A stretch of DNA of 64,000 nucleotides from Fimenecus sp964557975 (GCA_964557975.1 CAZLCG010000003.1:31529-95528); one strand, 5' to 3'. Positions 16,465 to 25,849 are shown, numbered from the stretch's first letter. Notes: generated from the sequence alone by a model not told the origin. Program-made: numbers and translations.

Positions 16465-16645
16465 TAAAAATCGAAATTAAACGTCATATTATTGACTTCC
16501 ATCCCGCTCATAACAACGGTTTCGGTCTCGGCGGCGTCCTTATCCTCATTCATTCCGAAAATACCGTAAAGCAAAAAAATAATACCTAATACGACAAGAG
16601 AAAAGCCGAGAACAGCGGAAATTGCCCTTCTTAAATTTATAATCA
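16461..16645 (-). CDS. Small single-pass membrane protein, hypothetical
   Basis: About 60 residues starting MIINLRRAISAVLGFSLVVL, with one transmembrane helix and an acidic, Met/Val-rich tail ending FNFDFY. ATG 16645 has GAGGCG 9 nt upstream; a longer in-frame start at 16718 lacks such a site. No family was recognised. It lies between the fer-iron cluster and the ABC operon on the same strand. Confidence 0.45.
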
Positions 16646-16741
16646 TATTACAAAACGCCTCTTTTAAAGCTTTTGGTAATATATATTTAATAACCCGAAC
16701 ATAAATAACCGCCTGCAATGCATGGGACGGCTGATTTTTTA

Positions 16742-16903
16742 TTATTTATCGGATTTTGAGCAATTCATTTGACATTCGGCGCAGCATCCGCTGCAGCCCG
16801 AACAGCAAGAGCCTCCGTTTTTCTTCTGACGGCGGATGCTTATAAGTGCGGCAGCGATAAGGACTGCAATTACCGCTATAAGAATATAATCGGCGGTTTT
16901 CAT
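16742..16903 (-). CDS. FeoB-associated Cys-rich membrane protein
   Basis: 53 residues: one membrane helix (YILIAVIAVLIAAALISI) and a Cys-rich tail (CCSGCSGCCAECQMNC). This matches the small FeoB-associated family found after feoB in Firmicutes. Its ATG overlaps the feoB stop by 4 nt (ATGA), so translation is coupled. It probably takes part in ferrous-iron transfer at FeoB; this is inference from the family. Confidence 0.85.
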   Translation of the reverse strand: MKTADYILIAVIAVLIAAALISIRRQKKNGGSCCSGCSGCCAECQMNCSKSDK

Positions 16904-18909
16904 AATATCACGCTCCCTACCGTATAAACAAGACAAGCCGCAATCCACGCGACCAGACACTGCATAAACACAACCCCAGCGGTAGCCCACCTTGATTTAA
17001 GCTCCCTTTTAATCGTCGCGACAGCCGCAACGCAGGGCGTGTAGAGCAAGGTAAACACAAGAAAGCTTACAGCGGCAAGCGGAGTAAACATATTTGAAAG
17101 TACCGAGCCTAAATCGGACGTACCCGTATTCATAAGCACACAGAGCGTTGAAACGACCGCCTCTTTTGCGGAAAAGCCCGAAATAAGCGCAGTAGCCGCG
17201 CGCCAATCGTTAAAGCCCAAGGGCGCGAATATCGGGGCAATCAGCTTGCCTATCAGTGCCAAAAGGCTGTTTTCGCTGTCCGAAACCACATTTAATCTTG
17301 TGTCAAAGGTCTGTAAGAACCAAATAATTATCGTAGCGACAAAAATGACAGTAAACGCCCTTTGCAAAAAGTCCTTCGCCTTTTCCCAAAGCAGCAGAGC
17401 AACGCTTTTTGCCGACGGCAAGCGGTAATTCGGAAGCTCCATAACGAACGGCACGGGACTGCCCGTAAATACCGTTTTTTTAAGAATAAGAGCAATAATT
17501 ATTCCGAGTATAATTCCGAGCGCATACAATCCGATCATAACAAACGCCGCGCAGTCGGGGAAGAACGCCGCCGAAAAGACCGCGTAAATCGGTATTTTTG
17601 CCGAACAGCTCATATAAGGGGTTAAAAGAATTGTCATTTTGCGGTCACGGTCGGAGGATACCGTTCTTGTAGCCATAATTGCGGGAACGGTACAGCCGAA
17701 GCCTATCAGCATAGGCACAAAGCTCCTGCCCGAAAGACCGATTTTACGAAGAAGTCTGTCCATAACAAAGGCAACGCGAGCCATATAACCCGTATCCTCG
17801 AGAATTGAAAGGAAGAAAAACAGCGTTACGATAATAGGCAAAAACGACAGAACACTGCCGACGCCCGCAAAAATACCGTCAATTATCAGGCTATGTACGA
17901 CAGGGTTTATTCCGTACGCGGTAAGCCCCATATCGCAAAGCTCTGTGAGCCTGTCTATTCCGAGGCTTAAAAGATCTGAAAGCGCCGTTCCGATTACGCC
18001 GAAGGTAAGCCAAAACACAAGGAACATTATTATAAAGAAAAAAGGTATTGCCGTGTATTTGCCCGTAAGTATCTTATCTATTTTAATACTGCGGCGATGC
18101 TCCCTGCTCTCACGGCACTTAACTACAGACGAAGCAACAACGCCCTCTATAAACGTATAACGCATATCGGCAAGAGCGGCGTTGCGGTCAAGCCCCGATT
18201 CATTTTCAAGCTCAACTATACAATGCTCCAAAAGCTCCTTTTCGTTGTCGTCAAGCTGTAATTTATCAGCAAGCTCTGCGTCGCCCTCAATAAGCTTTGT
18301 CGTGCAAAATCTTGCGGGAAGTCCGAGTCTTTGCGCGTGGTCATCAATAAGATGCACAACAGCGTGAATACACCGATGAACGGGAGAACTGTTTTTGCAA
18401 AAATCCCAAACCTTTGGGTATGTCCTGCTCCTTGCCGTTTGAACCGCTTGGTTTATAAGCTCCGAAACGCCGTCGCCCTTTGAAGCGCTGATAGGAACAA
18501 CGGGAATACCCAATTCCTCGCTCATCTTTTTAATGTCTACCGTTCCGCCGTTTGAGGCAACCTCGTCCATCATATTAAGAGCGAGCACCATAGGCACTCT
18601 AAGCTCCAAAAGCTGTAAGGTTAAATATAAGTTTCTTTCAATATTGGTCGCGTCGACAATATTTATTATGCCGTCGGGCTTTTCGTTTATTATAAAATCA
18701 CGGGTTACCGTTTCCTCCTGAGTATACGGCCTTAATGAATAAATACCCGGCAAATCTACAATCGAACATTCTTTTTCGCCTTTTATTTCACCGATTTTCC
18801 GGTCAACGGTAACTCCGGGAAAATTACCGACGTGCTGATTAGAGCCGGTAAGAGCGTTAAAAAGCGTCGTTTTACCGCAGTTCTGATTTCCTGCAAGCGC
18901 AAAAATCAT
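16900..18909 (-). CDS. feoB: Ferrous iron transport protein FeoB
   Basis: 669 residues. The N-terminal G domain has G1 GNQNCGKTTLFN (residues 7-18), G2 GNFPGVTVD, G3 DLPGIYSL and G4 NMMD. The C-terminal half is a polytopic permease with the Gate motifs (MLIGFGCTVPAIMATRT, FSAKEAVVSTL). It takes up Fe2+ under anaerobiosis. The gene follows feoA by 2 nt and overlaps the small Cys-rich gene. The G1 loop has Gln where many FeoBs have Pro; the P-loop itself is intact. Confidence 0.95.
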   Translation of the reverse strand: MIFALAGNQNCGKTTLFNALTGSNQHVGNFPGVTVDRKIGEIKGEKECSIVDLPGIYSLRPYTQEETVTRDFIINEKPDGIINIVDATNIERNLYLTLQLLELRVPMVLALNMMDEVASNGGTVDIKKMSEELGIPVVPISASKGDGVSELINQAVQTARSRTYPKVWDFCKNSSPVHRCIHAVVHLIDDHAQRLGLPARFCTTKLIEGDAELADKLQLDDNEKELLEHCIVELENESGLDRNAALADMRYTFIEGVVASSVVKCRESREHRRSIKIDKILTGKYTAIPFFFIIMFLVFWLTFGVIGTALSDLLSLGIDRLTELCDMGLTAYGINPVVHSLIIDGIFAGVGSVLSFLPIIVTLFFFLSILEDTGYMARVAFVMDRLLRKIGLSGRSFVPMLIGFGCTVPAIMATRTVSSDRDRKMTILLTPYMSCSAKIPIYAVFSAAFFPDCAAFVMIGLYALGIILGIIIALILKKTVFTGSPVPFVMELPNYRLPSAKSVALLLWEKAKDFLQRAFTVIFVATIIIWFLQTFDTRLNVVSDSENSLLALIGKLIAPIFAPLGFNDWRAATALISGFSAKEAVVSTLCVLMNTGTSDLGSVLSNMFTPLAAVSFLVFTLLYTPCVAAVATIKRELKSRWATAGVVFMQCLVAWIAACLVYTVGSVIL

Positions 18910-18911
18910 TT

Positions 18912-19142
18912 TTAATTCTCCTCTTGCTTTACTTCAATTTTTTTAGCGTCCTCAATTCTTAACGTAAGCTCGTATCCCCTTACATGAATTTCAATAGGAT
19001 CGCCCATTGGGGCAATCTTTCGGAGCGTTACCTCAGTGTGCGGAATAAGCCCCATATCGAGAAGCCTGCACCTGAGTGCCCCCTCTCCGTTCACAGCGGT
19101 AATGGTTGCCGTACTACCTATTTTTATTTCATTAAGTGTCAC
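18912..19142 (-). CDS. feoA: Ferrous iron transport protein FeoA
   Basis: 76 residues with an SH3-like fold typical of FeoA (GSTATITAVNGEGALRCRLL, GLIPHTEVTLRKIAPMGDP). It starts with GTG at 19142, 7 nt after GGAGG. It is a cytosolic partner of FeoB and first gene of the feo operon. Confidence 0.9.
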   Translation of the reverse strand: MTLNEIKIGSTATITAVNGEGALRCRLLDMGLIPHTEVTLRKIAPMGDPIEIHVRGYELTLRIEDAKKIEVKQEEN

Positions 19143-19159
19143 AATATTACCTCCAAAAA

Positions 19160-19215
19160 GTTAGTATACGCTAACAATTTAAAATATGTTAGCACTATCA
19201 AACTTTTTTTGTCAA
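19160..19215 (-). promoter_or_regulatory. feo promoter with DtxR-like inverted repeat
   Basis: Minus-strand TTGACA (19210-19215), 18 bp, TAACAT (19186-19191). Downstream of the start, GTTAG-N6-CTAAC (19160-19175) is an inverted repeat, and a further GCTAAC half lies on the -10. The form resembles DtxR/IdeR/MntR-type metal repressor sites, fitting iron repression of feoAB. Confidence 0.6.
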
Positions 19216-19251
19216 GATTTTTCGGCAAAATACAATTTTTTTCATTCAAAT

Positions 19252-19345
19252 ATTTTAATCAAAGCAACGCTGCGGAAAGCTTGATTGAAACATTGCCTGC
19301 GAACGGCTGCAGCCCGCCGCCTTGGCGCAGGTGGGTTTTATGTCA
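19252..19345. repeat. Dispersed repeat family A, copy 1
   Basis: About 90 bp with core AGCAACGCTGCGGAAAGCTT, then GCCTGCGAACGGCTGCAGCC. It aligns along its length with copies at 23232-23330 and (inverted) 57096-57181. Non-coding and intergenic. Confidence 0.7.
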
Positions 19346-19385
19346 ACATAAATAAACCAATATCATTATATGCCGGGTCAGACGT

Positions 19386-19426
19386 CAAAAAACAAAGGAC
19401 GGTCATTTTGCCCATAACCGCCCTTT
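19386..19426 (-). terminator. Terminator of the AraC-type gene
   Basis: AAAGGACGGT (19394-19403) pairs with ACCGCCCTTT (19417-19426); a T run follows on the minus strand. Confidence 0.8.
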
Positions 19427-19428
19427 TG

Positions 19429-20097
19429 TTATTTTTTACTTTTACTTTCTCTTTTCTTCTCGCGGAAGCTTTTTCCGTAGTATTTTTTTAACAGTCTTTG
19501 GGTTTGCCTCTCGCACAGACCTATTTTGCGGGATAACTCCGTCAAGGTTATATCGGGCGTATATAAAAGCGCCTGCTCGATAATAACAAAGCGTCTGTCG
19601 TACAGTCCCGTATAAGCCGCGTTTTCAACAAAGCCGCTCGGCATAAAATGTCTTGTAATATCAGTCAACAGTTTCATTGAAAGTCCGCATACAACGCTTT
19701 CGTAATCCACATTTTTTTGTCTGTATTCCTGTAAAATCTGCTGCGCTGTCGACACGTCAAAATCCTCAAAAAAGCAAAAGCAGTTTTCTAAAAATACCGA
19801 TGAAACCGCATTAGCTTTATCGGTGCGGACAGCCTGATACATAATAAAAATATCATTTACGGGATTGCTCTTATCGGCAATTTGCTCGTGATAAACATTA
19901 GGTCCTGTAATGAAAAAGTTAGGCTTTGTAAGCTCGTATTTGTTTGTATCGGTAATCAAAATTCCCTTGCCGCCGGTAATAAAATGCAGCTCATAGCTGT
20001 TTATTGAGTGGGCGTGCCTCGGTATATCCTTTCCGAGCGTACCGCCGCCTATATCCGTCATATTAAACAAAACGTCATTCCAATAAAATTCAATCAT
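19429..20097 (-). CDS. AraC-like regulator with a single C-terminal helix-turn-helix
   Basis: 222 residues. The N-terminal cupin-like sensor (RHAHSINSYELHFITGGKGILITD) is followed by a region ending ITLTELSRKIGLCERQTQRLLKKYYGKSF. That is one AraC helix-turn-helix; the second one normally found in the roughly 100-residue AraC domain is missing. The protein stops at a Lys-rich tail and the terminator begins within a few bases. It diverges from a GH95 gene and probably controls it. Whether it is a natural short form or a truncated allele cannot be told here. Confidence 0.7.
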   Translation of the reverse strand: MIEFYWNDVLFNMTDIGGGTLGKDIPRHAHSINSYELHFITGGKGILITDTNKYELTKPNFFITGPNVYHEQIADKSNPVNDIFIMYQAVRTDKANAVSSVFLENCFCFFEDFDVSTAQQILQEYRQKNVDYESVVCGLSMKLLTDITRHFMPSGFVENAAYTGLYDRRFVIIEQALLYTPDITLTELSRKIGLCERQTQRLLKKYYGKSFREKKRESKSKK

Positions 20098-20138
20098 TTT
20101 TTCCCTCTTTATTTCAGTAAAATTATTTTACCGCAAAC

Positions 20139-20192
20139 ACGACATTTTTTCAATCATTATGTCGTATTCATCCGAAATTTATATGCTATAAT
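20139..20192 (+). promoter_or_regulatory. Divergent promoter region with inverted repeat, GH95 gene
   Basis: ACGACAT (20139-20145) and ATGTCGT (20159-20165) form an inverted repeat with a 13-bp spacer. A TATAAT follows at 20187-20192, 18 nt before the GH95 start; no clear -35 is visible, which suits activation by the adjacent AraC-like protein. Confidence 0.45.
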
Positions 20193-20210
20193 TTTTTTGA
20201 GGTGACAATT

Positions 20211-22895
20211 ATGAAAAAAACTTTAAAAAGGACTTTGAGTATAATGCTTTGCGGTTCGGTTATTCTCTCCGCGTCGGCATGCGGCGGCAGTAAAGCCGAC
20301 AGCGCTGATATTGAAAAAATTTTTACCGATTTAAGCAAAATTTCGTACAGCGAAAGTTACACCGAACTGTCAGCGTCAGAAAAAAATAAAACGGACGATT
20401 GGCGGCAGGGTATGGTATCGGGCAACGGCTTGCAGGGCTTTATAGAAAGCGGTTCGCCGTATTCCGATACGTTTATTTTTCAAAATATGCATTTTATTAT
20501 GCCGAACGATAATGTCAGATACTGCCCCGAAACCTTTGATGAGCTTGAAAGCGTTAAACAGCACATTGTTAACGGCGAGGATATAACGGACAACGCGAGC
20601 TACGACGACGTTTACCGTTTCCATCCGGGCGGTCAGCTGAGGCTCAGTATTGACGGTGCAAGCGCTGCAAATTATTTAAGATATACCGATTACGAATCCT
20701 CTCAGGTCGGTGTGCATTATACCGACAAAAACGGTACATGGGACAGAAAATCATTTACCTCCATGGCGGACGGTGTTGTAATTACACAGCTTGCCTCCTC
20801 CGATACGGGCACAAAGGTGAATGCTGTTCTATCCTTTGACGATATATCCACACTTGCCAATTTCGGCGACAGCGACGAGGTAAATATTGAATACAAAAAG
20901 CTTGTGTCGGATAATGCGGATTCAATAGCCTTTGTCGCTCATTACCCCGATTATGATAACAGCGAACTGAAAAACGGCGGCTATGCAACGCTTACATATG
21001 TCGTGACGGTAGGCGGCAAAAAAGAAAAAACCGTTCTTAATAAAAATACGGAAGAAAAGCAATTCTGCGGCGAGAACAGCGGCATCAGAATAACCGATGC
21101 GGACGCCGTTTATCTTATCACGGTTTCAGACCGTACATATGATATAGGCGCATTTGCCGAATTTGAAAATCGGCAAAGCTTTGCCCTTGTCGATGAGCTT
21201 TACTCCAAAACAAAGGCAGTTGCCGACAAATATTCAAACGGCACAGGCTTTGATTACGAAGCAGCGCTTAATAATCATCTTGAAATTTACTCTCCTCAGT
21301 TTGACGCAGTAACATTAACTCTCGGCGAAAACAGCACGGAATCAAACGAAAGTCTTATCAATTCGCAAAAAAATAAAAATAAAATAAACTCCGCGCTTGC
21401 GCAAAGGGCTTACTATTCGGGCAGATACGCCTATCTTTGCTGCAGCGGTTACTCAACGACCCGACTTTACGGTATGTGGACGGGCGAATGGAATACAGGC
21501 TGGGGAAGCAAATACACAATGGATGCAAACGTCAATCTGCAAACCTCGTCAATGAACACGGGAAATATCAGCTCAACACCCGTCGGGTATGCATATTTTA
21601 TACTGCGGCAGCTCCCCGACTGGGAAGAAAACGCTTATGCAACGCACGGCTTTACGGACGCTATTCAGGCTCCCGTAAACAGCGACGGCGACAAGGCGGT
21701 AATAACCGAAACCTGTTATTCGTACCCGTTCAGGTATTGGAATGCAGGCGCATCGTGGATGCTTCAGCCCTTGTATGAAACATTACTGTGCTACGGTAAT
21801 ATAAATATTCCGTTAAGCGATGAATTTGACCTTGAAGAGCTTAAATCCGTCCTTTCCCCCACCGCTGATGATTTGACGCAGGACGATATAAAAGAAATTA
21901 CCGACAGAGGTTATTTAAGACTTCAGGAGGATATTCTGCTTCCGCTGCTTACAAAATCCGCAAACTATTGGGCACAGCTTGTTTCGACCGAATATTATAC
22001 GGACAGTGACGGTGCAATACATTACGAAGCAGGGAAAACCAATTTAAAGGAGGGCGAAAGCTATTGTATACTGCCAAGCTACTCGCCCGAAAACAACCCC
22101 TCGAACTATCCCAGCCCCTCGGATGCAAACTGTGCAATCGACATAGCCGCTTGCAGAGACAACCTGAATATGCTCATAGATATAATCAACAGAACCGAGC
22201 CTGATAAAGACACGTCAAAATGGCAGGAACTGCTTAACAATCTCCCTCCCTATCTTTATGATGAAACAGGCGCGTTAAAGGAATGGGCAACCACATCGTT
22301 CACCGAAAACAACGAGCATAGGCATTTAAGCCACCTATACTGCGCATGGCCGTTATTTGAAACGCAGAATAATAATGAGCTTACAAATGCGTGTAATCAG
22401 GCAATCGCAAACCGTGAAAGTGAAAACGAGGCAAGCCATGCGCTTGTTCACAGGTCTTTGATTTGCGCAAGGTTAAAGGATAGGGACGGTCTTACCGACG
22501 CGTTGACGGATCTGATGTCCTCAAAGATTTATTATGATTCGCTGATGACAAATCACCATATGAATGCAAGCAGCGCTTACTGCACAGACTTCACAATAGG
22601 TTATCTCGGAATAATTAACGAGAGCCTTGTTTATTCAAACATAGGTGAAATAGAGATTTTGCCTGCTCTGTTAAACAGCGGATTTGAGAAAGGCGCGTTA
22701 ACGGGAATCAGGGCGCGCACACAGGCAACCGTCGAAAAGCTCGAATGGGATATTGAAAACGGCACTGCGACCGTAACGGTAAAATCAGATATTGCGCAAG
22801 AGATTAAAATCACCTGCGGTCTTTCAAGTGATGAACAGACAGTAGGCTTTAACGCAAACGAAGCAAAAACAATAACCTTTGAATTAAACAAATAA
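20211..22895 (+). CDS. Glycoside hydrolase family 95-like lipoprotein (alpha-L-fucosidase/galactosidase type)
   Basis: About 894 residues with a lipoprotein signal ending SASAC. Family-95 marks are visible: GNGLQGFIESG near residue 68, ETCYSYPFRYWNAGASWM near 500, HRHLSHLYCAWPLFE near 702, and the C-terminal region with EIEILPALLNSGFEKGALTG. Such enzymes release terminal fucose or galactose from host or plant glycans. ATG 20211 follows GAGGTG; an in-frame GTG at 20202 overlaps it. The divergent AraC-like gene and a GPH symporter nearby suggest a small glycan-use locus. The exact linkage is unknown. Confidence 0.75.
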   Translation: MKKTLKRTLSIMLCGSVILSASACGGSKADSADIEKIFTDLSKISYSESYTELSASEKNKTDDWRQGMVSGNGLQGFIESGSPYSDTFIFQNMHFIMPNDNVRYCPETFDELESVKQHIVNGEDITDNASYDDVYRFHPGGQLRLSIDGASAANYLRYTDYESSQVGVHYTDKNGTWDRKSFTSMADGVVITQLASSDTGTKVNAVLSFDDISTLANFGDSDEVNIEYKKLVSDNADSIAFVAHYPDYDNSELKNGGYATLTYVVTVGGKKEKTVLNKNTEEKQFCGENSGIRITDADAVYLITVSDRTYDIGAFAEFENRQSFALVDELYSKTKAVADKYSNGTGFDYEAALNNHLEIYSPQFDAVTLTLGENSTESNESLINSQKNKNKINSALAQRAYYSGRYAYLCCSGYSTTRLYGMWTGEWNTGWGSKYTMDANVNLQTSSMNTGNISSTPVGYAYFILRQLPDWEENAYATHGFTDAIQAPVNSDGDKAVITETCYSYPFRYWNAGASWMLQPLYETLLCYGNINIPLSDEFDLEELKSVLSPTADDLTQDDIKEITDRGYLRLQEDILLPLLTKSANYWAQLVSTEYYTDSDGAIHYEAGKTNLKEGESYCILPSYSPENNPSNYPSPSDANCAIDIAACRDNLNMLIDIINRTEPDKDTSKWQELLNNLPPYLYDETGALKEWATTSFTENNEHRHLSHLYCAWPLFETQNNNELTNACNQAIANRESENEASHALVHRSLICARLKDRDGLTDALTDLMSSKIYYDSLMTNHHMNASSAYCTDFTIGYLGIINESLVYSNIGEIEILPALLNSGFEKGALTGIRARTQATVEKLEWDIENGTATVTVKSDIAQEIKITCGLSSDEQTVGFNANEAKTITFELNK

Positions 22896-22910
22896 AGCGT
22901 TTCGTCAAAA

Positions 22911-22944
22911 GAAGCGGCAGGATTCATATGAAATCTGCCGCTTC
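22911..22944 (+). terminator. Hairpin after the GH95 gene
   Basis: GAAGCGGCAG (22911-22920) pairs perfectly with CTGCCGCTTC (22935-22944). The T tract is weak (CTGTTAATTTTT). Confidence 0.6.
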
Positions 22945-23016
22945 TCTGTTAATTTTTAAATTAAAGAATTCTTATTTTCATAATTTTATACTCACCTCAC
23001 CGAAATTACGAAATTT

Positions 23017-23049
23017 CCCCCGCCGCTAAAGCGGCGGGGGACGTCTGCA
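23017..23049. repeat. Short GC hairpin related to repeat family A
   Basis: CCCCCGCCGC and GCGGCGGGGG (23017-23040) form a perfect 10-bp stem with a TAAA loop. The following ACGTCTGCA resembles the end of family A copies (ACGTCCGC). Confidence 0.55.
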
Positions 23050-23077
23050 TTTTGGTTATGTTTTGGTTATATTGCCT

Positions 23078-23164
23078 TGGTGCCGCTGACCGGACTTGAA
23101 CCGGTACGGTGTTGCCACCGAGGGATTTTAAGTCCCTTGCGTCTGCCGATTTCGCCACAGCGGC
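23078..23164 (-). tRNA. tRNA-Leu (anticodon TAA)
   Basis: 87 nt. Acceptor GCCGCTG pairs with CAGCGGC, discriminator A, encoded CCA. The anticodon arm is AGGGA-CTTAAAA-TCCCT, giving TAA. A long variable arm and GGTTCAAGTCC T-loop are typical of Leu. Confidence 0.95.
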
Positions 23165-23231
23165 ATATTTTTAATGCTTTGATATTATATAAAATTTCAA
23201 TCCCAAAGTCAATACCGAGAATAAACAAATT

Positions 23232-23330
23232 TTTTAAATCGGAGCAACGCTACGGCAAGCTCGCTCGAACCGGCGCCTGCGAACGATTGCAGCCCGCCCT
23301 CAGAGGCGGTGGGACATCCGCGCTTAGGTT
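23232..23330. repeat. Dispersed repeat family A, copy 2
   Basis: Core TAAATCGGAGCAACGCTACG, then GCGCCTGCGAACGATTGCAG and CCCGCCCTCAGAGGCGGTGG. Aligns with 19252-19345 and the inverted copy at 57096-57181. Confidence 0.75.
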
Positions 23331-23391
23331 ACATAAAAACCGTAACAGAGTATGTTTAAGGCTTGAAAATTAAAACCAATTTCCGATTAAA

Positions 23392-23428
23392 AAACGGGCT
23401 GCCAAAGCAAATCACAGACAGCCCGTTT
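23392..23428 (-). terminator. Terminator of the GPH symporter gene
   Basis: AAACGGGCTG (23392-23401) pairs with CAGCCCGTTT (23419-23428). Confidence 0.75.
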
Positions 23429-23459
23429 GTTTATCCTGTTAGGTCTTTAAATTTCCTGC

Positions 23460-25037
23460 TTATTCTTCGGAGGCTTTGCCGTCGGCAGAGGATGACTTAC
23501 GCCTTTCAATAAGCTCGTCAAGTATTCTTTCATGCTCATCGTCCGTAAGCGGATATTTAAGAGTGGGAATAACCGAAAGAATCATTCCTATTGCGGGAGG
23601 AATTGAGATAAGGAAGAACATAGCCATCGCATATTTGCCGTCGTTCGCCTCATAGAAATGATATTTGCCCTCGGCAAGGTCAAGGTTGAGCGTTTCAATA
23701 TATTCCTCCGAGTAATGAACGATACTGTAAACAATACCCGAAATAAGCGAAGCAACGCCCGCTGAAAGCTTTGTAATAAAAGACTGACCCGAGAAGAACA
23801 CTCCGTCGGTACGAACGCCGTTGGTATATTCCTCATAGTCAACGCAGTCCGCAATCATAATAGACTGGAGAATGTTAATCGAACCCATAGCCCATGATGA
23901 AGCGAACATCATAACAGCCATGAGAATAACATAGAGCCAGCTCTTTTCAAGATTTCCGCCCGAAAGCATGAATACAACGAAAATCAGAGCGTACGGTACA
24001 GCGCCGCCGAGAGAATAGAAATTATAAAGCTTCTTCTTGCCGAACTTCGGAACAAGCGACGGCGTAACGGCAGTGCCGATGATAAGACCGCCGAGAATAC
24101 CGATCGCCATAAGAACCAGCTTGATAATTTTGTCTATCTGAAGCTGCCCGTCAACAATTATATTCGCAATATTGTTGTCAAGGAAATAATATATAACAAG
24201 AGTAAGACCGACTATTGAAAGAAGCTGGATAGGGCTTCTTAAAACGCCCGAAACAAGAATTTTTCTGAACGGGACGTTGCGGAACATTGTCTGAAAATTC
24301 TCTTTAAGAGTATAGTGCTTTTCGGACTGTTTAACTCTTTCTTTAACGGAAAGACCCGAAAACTGGAACAATATTGTCGCAAAAACGGTAAGTATAACAG
24401 CAATAATCAAATATGATTTTCTGTCAGCGTGGATAAGATCCATACCCTGACTTTGGAATGTGGGAGAAAGCGCCTTGCCCGCAAAGGTGATAAGCATACC
24501 GATAGCGCCGACATTGGCGACGATACGGGCAAGAGAAAGAGCCTTGGATCTGTCTTTTTCACTGTCTGTCATAAGAGAGGTTACGCCCCAAAGCGGAATA
24601 TCGCCGATAGTGTAGGTCATACCCCAAAGAATATACGAAACCGCCGCCCAAGCGATGATAAGCGCATGCGCCGCAGTAGAATCGTAATCGGTGTAAACGG
24701 CGTTGCAGAAGGTCAGAACGGTTATAATTCCGATCGGTATTGGTACAAACATAAGATAAGGCTTACATTTGCCCCATTTTGTTCTTGTTCTGTCAACAAT
24801 AGAACCCATCATAGGGTCGTTGACGGCGTCCCATACTCTTGCAATAAAGAATATGACCGAAATCGCCATCGCAGGCATAAATATAATTGACTGCCAGAAA
24901 TACTGAAGTCCGCCGGAAATGATGTTGTAAATGATGTTCTGACCGGCAAGACCGACAAGATAGCCTGCAAGCTCTTTGCCCGTGTAAGTGCTGTGAACGA
25001 CAGCGCCGGCGGGAGCCTGCGATTTGTTTTTGCTCAT
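23460..25037 (-). CDS. GPH-family sugar:cation symporter (MFS_2)
   Basis: 525 residues with about 12 membrane helices. GPH marks include ARVWDAVNDPMMGSIVDRTRTKWGKCKPYLM near residue 70 (the conserved D...NDP...D..R..R.GR/K region, here in two motifs) and SWAMGSINILQSIMIADCVDYEEYTNGVRTDG. It probably imports a glycoside, pentoside or hexuronide with a cation. The GH95 gene is close by but on the other strand, separated by a tRNA and a repeat. Confidence 0.85.
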   Translation of the reverse strand: MSKNKSQAPAGAVVHSTYTGKELAGYLVGLAGQNIIYNIISGGLQYFWQSIIFMPAMAISVIFFIARVWDAVNDPMMGSIVDRTRTKWGKCKPYLMFVPIPIGIITVLTFCNAVYTDYDSTAAHALIIAWAAVSYILWGMTYTIGDIPLWGVTSLMTDSEKDRSKALSLARIVANVGAIGMLITFAGKALSPTFQSQGMDLIHADRKSYLIIAVILTVFATILFQFSGLSVKERVKQSEKHYTLKENFQTMFRNVPFRKILVSGVLRSPIQLLSIVGLTLVIYYFLDNNIANIIVDGQLQIDKIIKLVLMAIGILGGLIIGTAVTPSLVPKFGKKKLYNFYSLGGAVPYALIFVVFMLSGGNLEKSWLYVILMAVMMFASSWAMGSINILQSIMIADCVDYEEYTNGVRTDGVFFSGQSFITKLSAGVASLISGIVYSIVHYSEEYIETLNLDLAEGKYHFYEANDGKYAMAMFFLISIPPAIGMILSVIPTLKYPLTDDEHERILDELIERRKSSSADGKASEE

Positions 25038-25360
25038 CTAATCCTTCCTTTTTTCACGCCGTCTCGGCGCGGATTTTAATTGCAATAACCTCACGTATCT
25101 CTGAGAAATCGAAGATTTCGGGAGCTGCGGAGAACATTGTACCGTCAATTCGGGCTTACGCCGCCCATTGTGCATTAAGCACAATGAGATTATGATTTAA
25201 TATATTATACCATAATGCAAATAAATTATTCAAGTAATTATTTGATTTTAGGCAATATGCACAAACCGAATATTTATATTTTATTAACTTTACCGTCTGC
25301 TCACACCCTCGGGCAAAAGCAAATGCCGTTCGGCATAAGCAAAACGGCATAATCGGCACA
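25038..25360. other. Intergenic region with deaminase terminator hairpin
   Basis: No gene seen. It holds a small palindrome TTGTGCATTAAGCACAA near 25167-25183. Near the right end ATGCCGTT (25323-25330) pairs with AACGGCAT (25343-25350), a likely minus-strand terminator for the deaminase gene although its T tract is poor. Confidence 0.5.
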
Positions 25361-25849
25361 TCAATATCCGAACTGTCCCGAAACAGAATCGTCGTTGTCG
25401 ATCCATTTTTTTACGTTTATTATTCTGTATTCATCGGAGGTATCTCTTATAATTATATGCTCGATACCCGCGTTGATTATAAGCCTTTTGCACATTGAAC
25501 AGCTGTTTGCGTTTTCAACGTAATTTCCCGTTGCGCAGTCAACGCCGACAAGATACATAGTGCTTCCGAGCATTTCATTCCTCGAGGCGCTTATAATTGC
25601 GTTAGCCTCGGCGTGAACGCTTCTGCAAAGCTCATAGCGCTCACCTCTCGGGATATTAAGGTCGTCGCGGATGCAGGAATTAAGGTCGCAGCAGTTTTTT
25701 CTGCCGCGCGGCGCGCCGACATAGCCCGTTGAAATTACCTGATCGTTTTGAACTATTACAGCGCCGTAATGTTTGCGAAGACATGTGCTTCTCTGCGAAA
25801 CCGCCTCAGCCAAATCAAGATAGTAGTTAATTTTATCCCGTCTTTCCAA
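25361..25849 (-). CDS. dCMP/cytidine deaminase-like protein (ComEB type)
   Basis: About 162 residues. Zinc-site residues are His in VHAEANAI near 87 with the proton-shuttle Glu, and the Cys pair in SCSMCKRL near 117. Other deoxycytidylate deaminase features include RKHYGAVIVQNDQVISTGYVGAPRG and CIRDDLNIPRGERYELCRS. The family converts dCMP to dUMP. TTG 25849 lies 8 nt after AGAGG and is the best start; GTG 25858 overlaps the ribosome site. Stands alone. Confidence 0.75.
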   Translation of the reverse strand: MERRDKINYYLDLAEAVSQRSTCLRKHYGAVIVQNDQVISTGYVGAPRGRKNCCDLNSCIRDDLNIPRGERYELCRSVHAEANAIISASRNEMLGSTMYLVGVDCATGNYVENANSCSMCKRLIINAGIEHIIIRDTSDEYRIINVKKWIDNDDSVSGQFGY

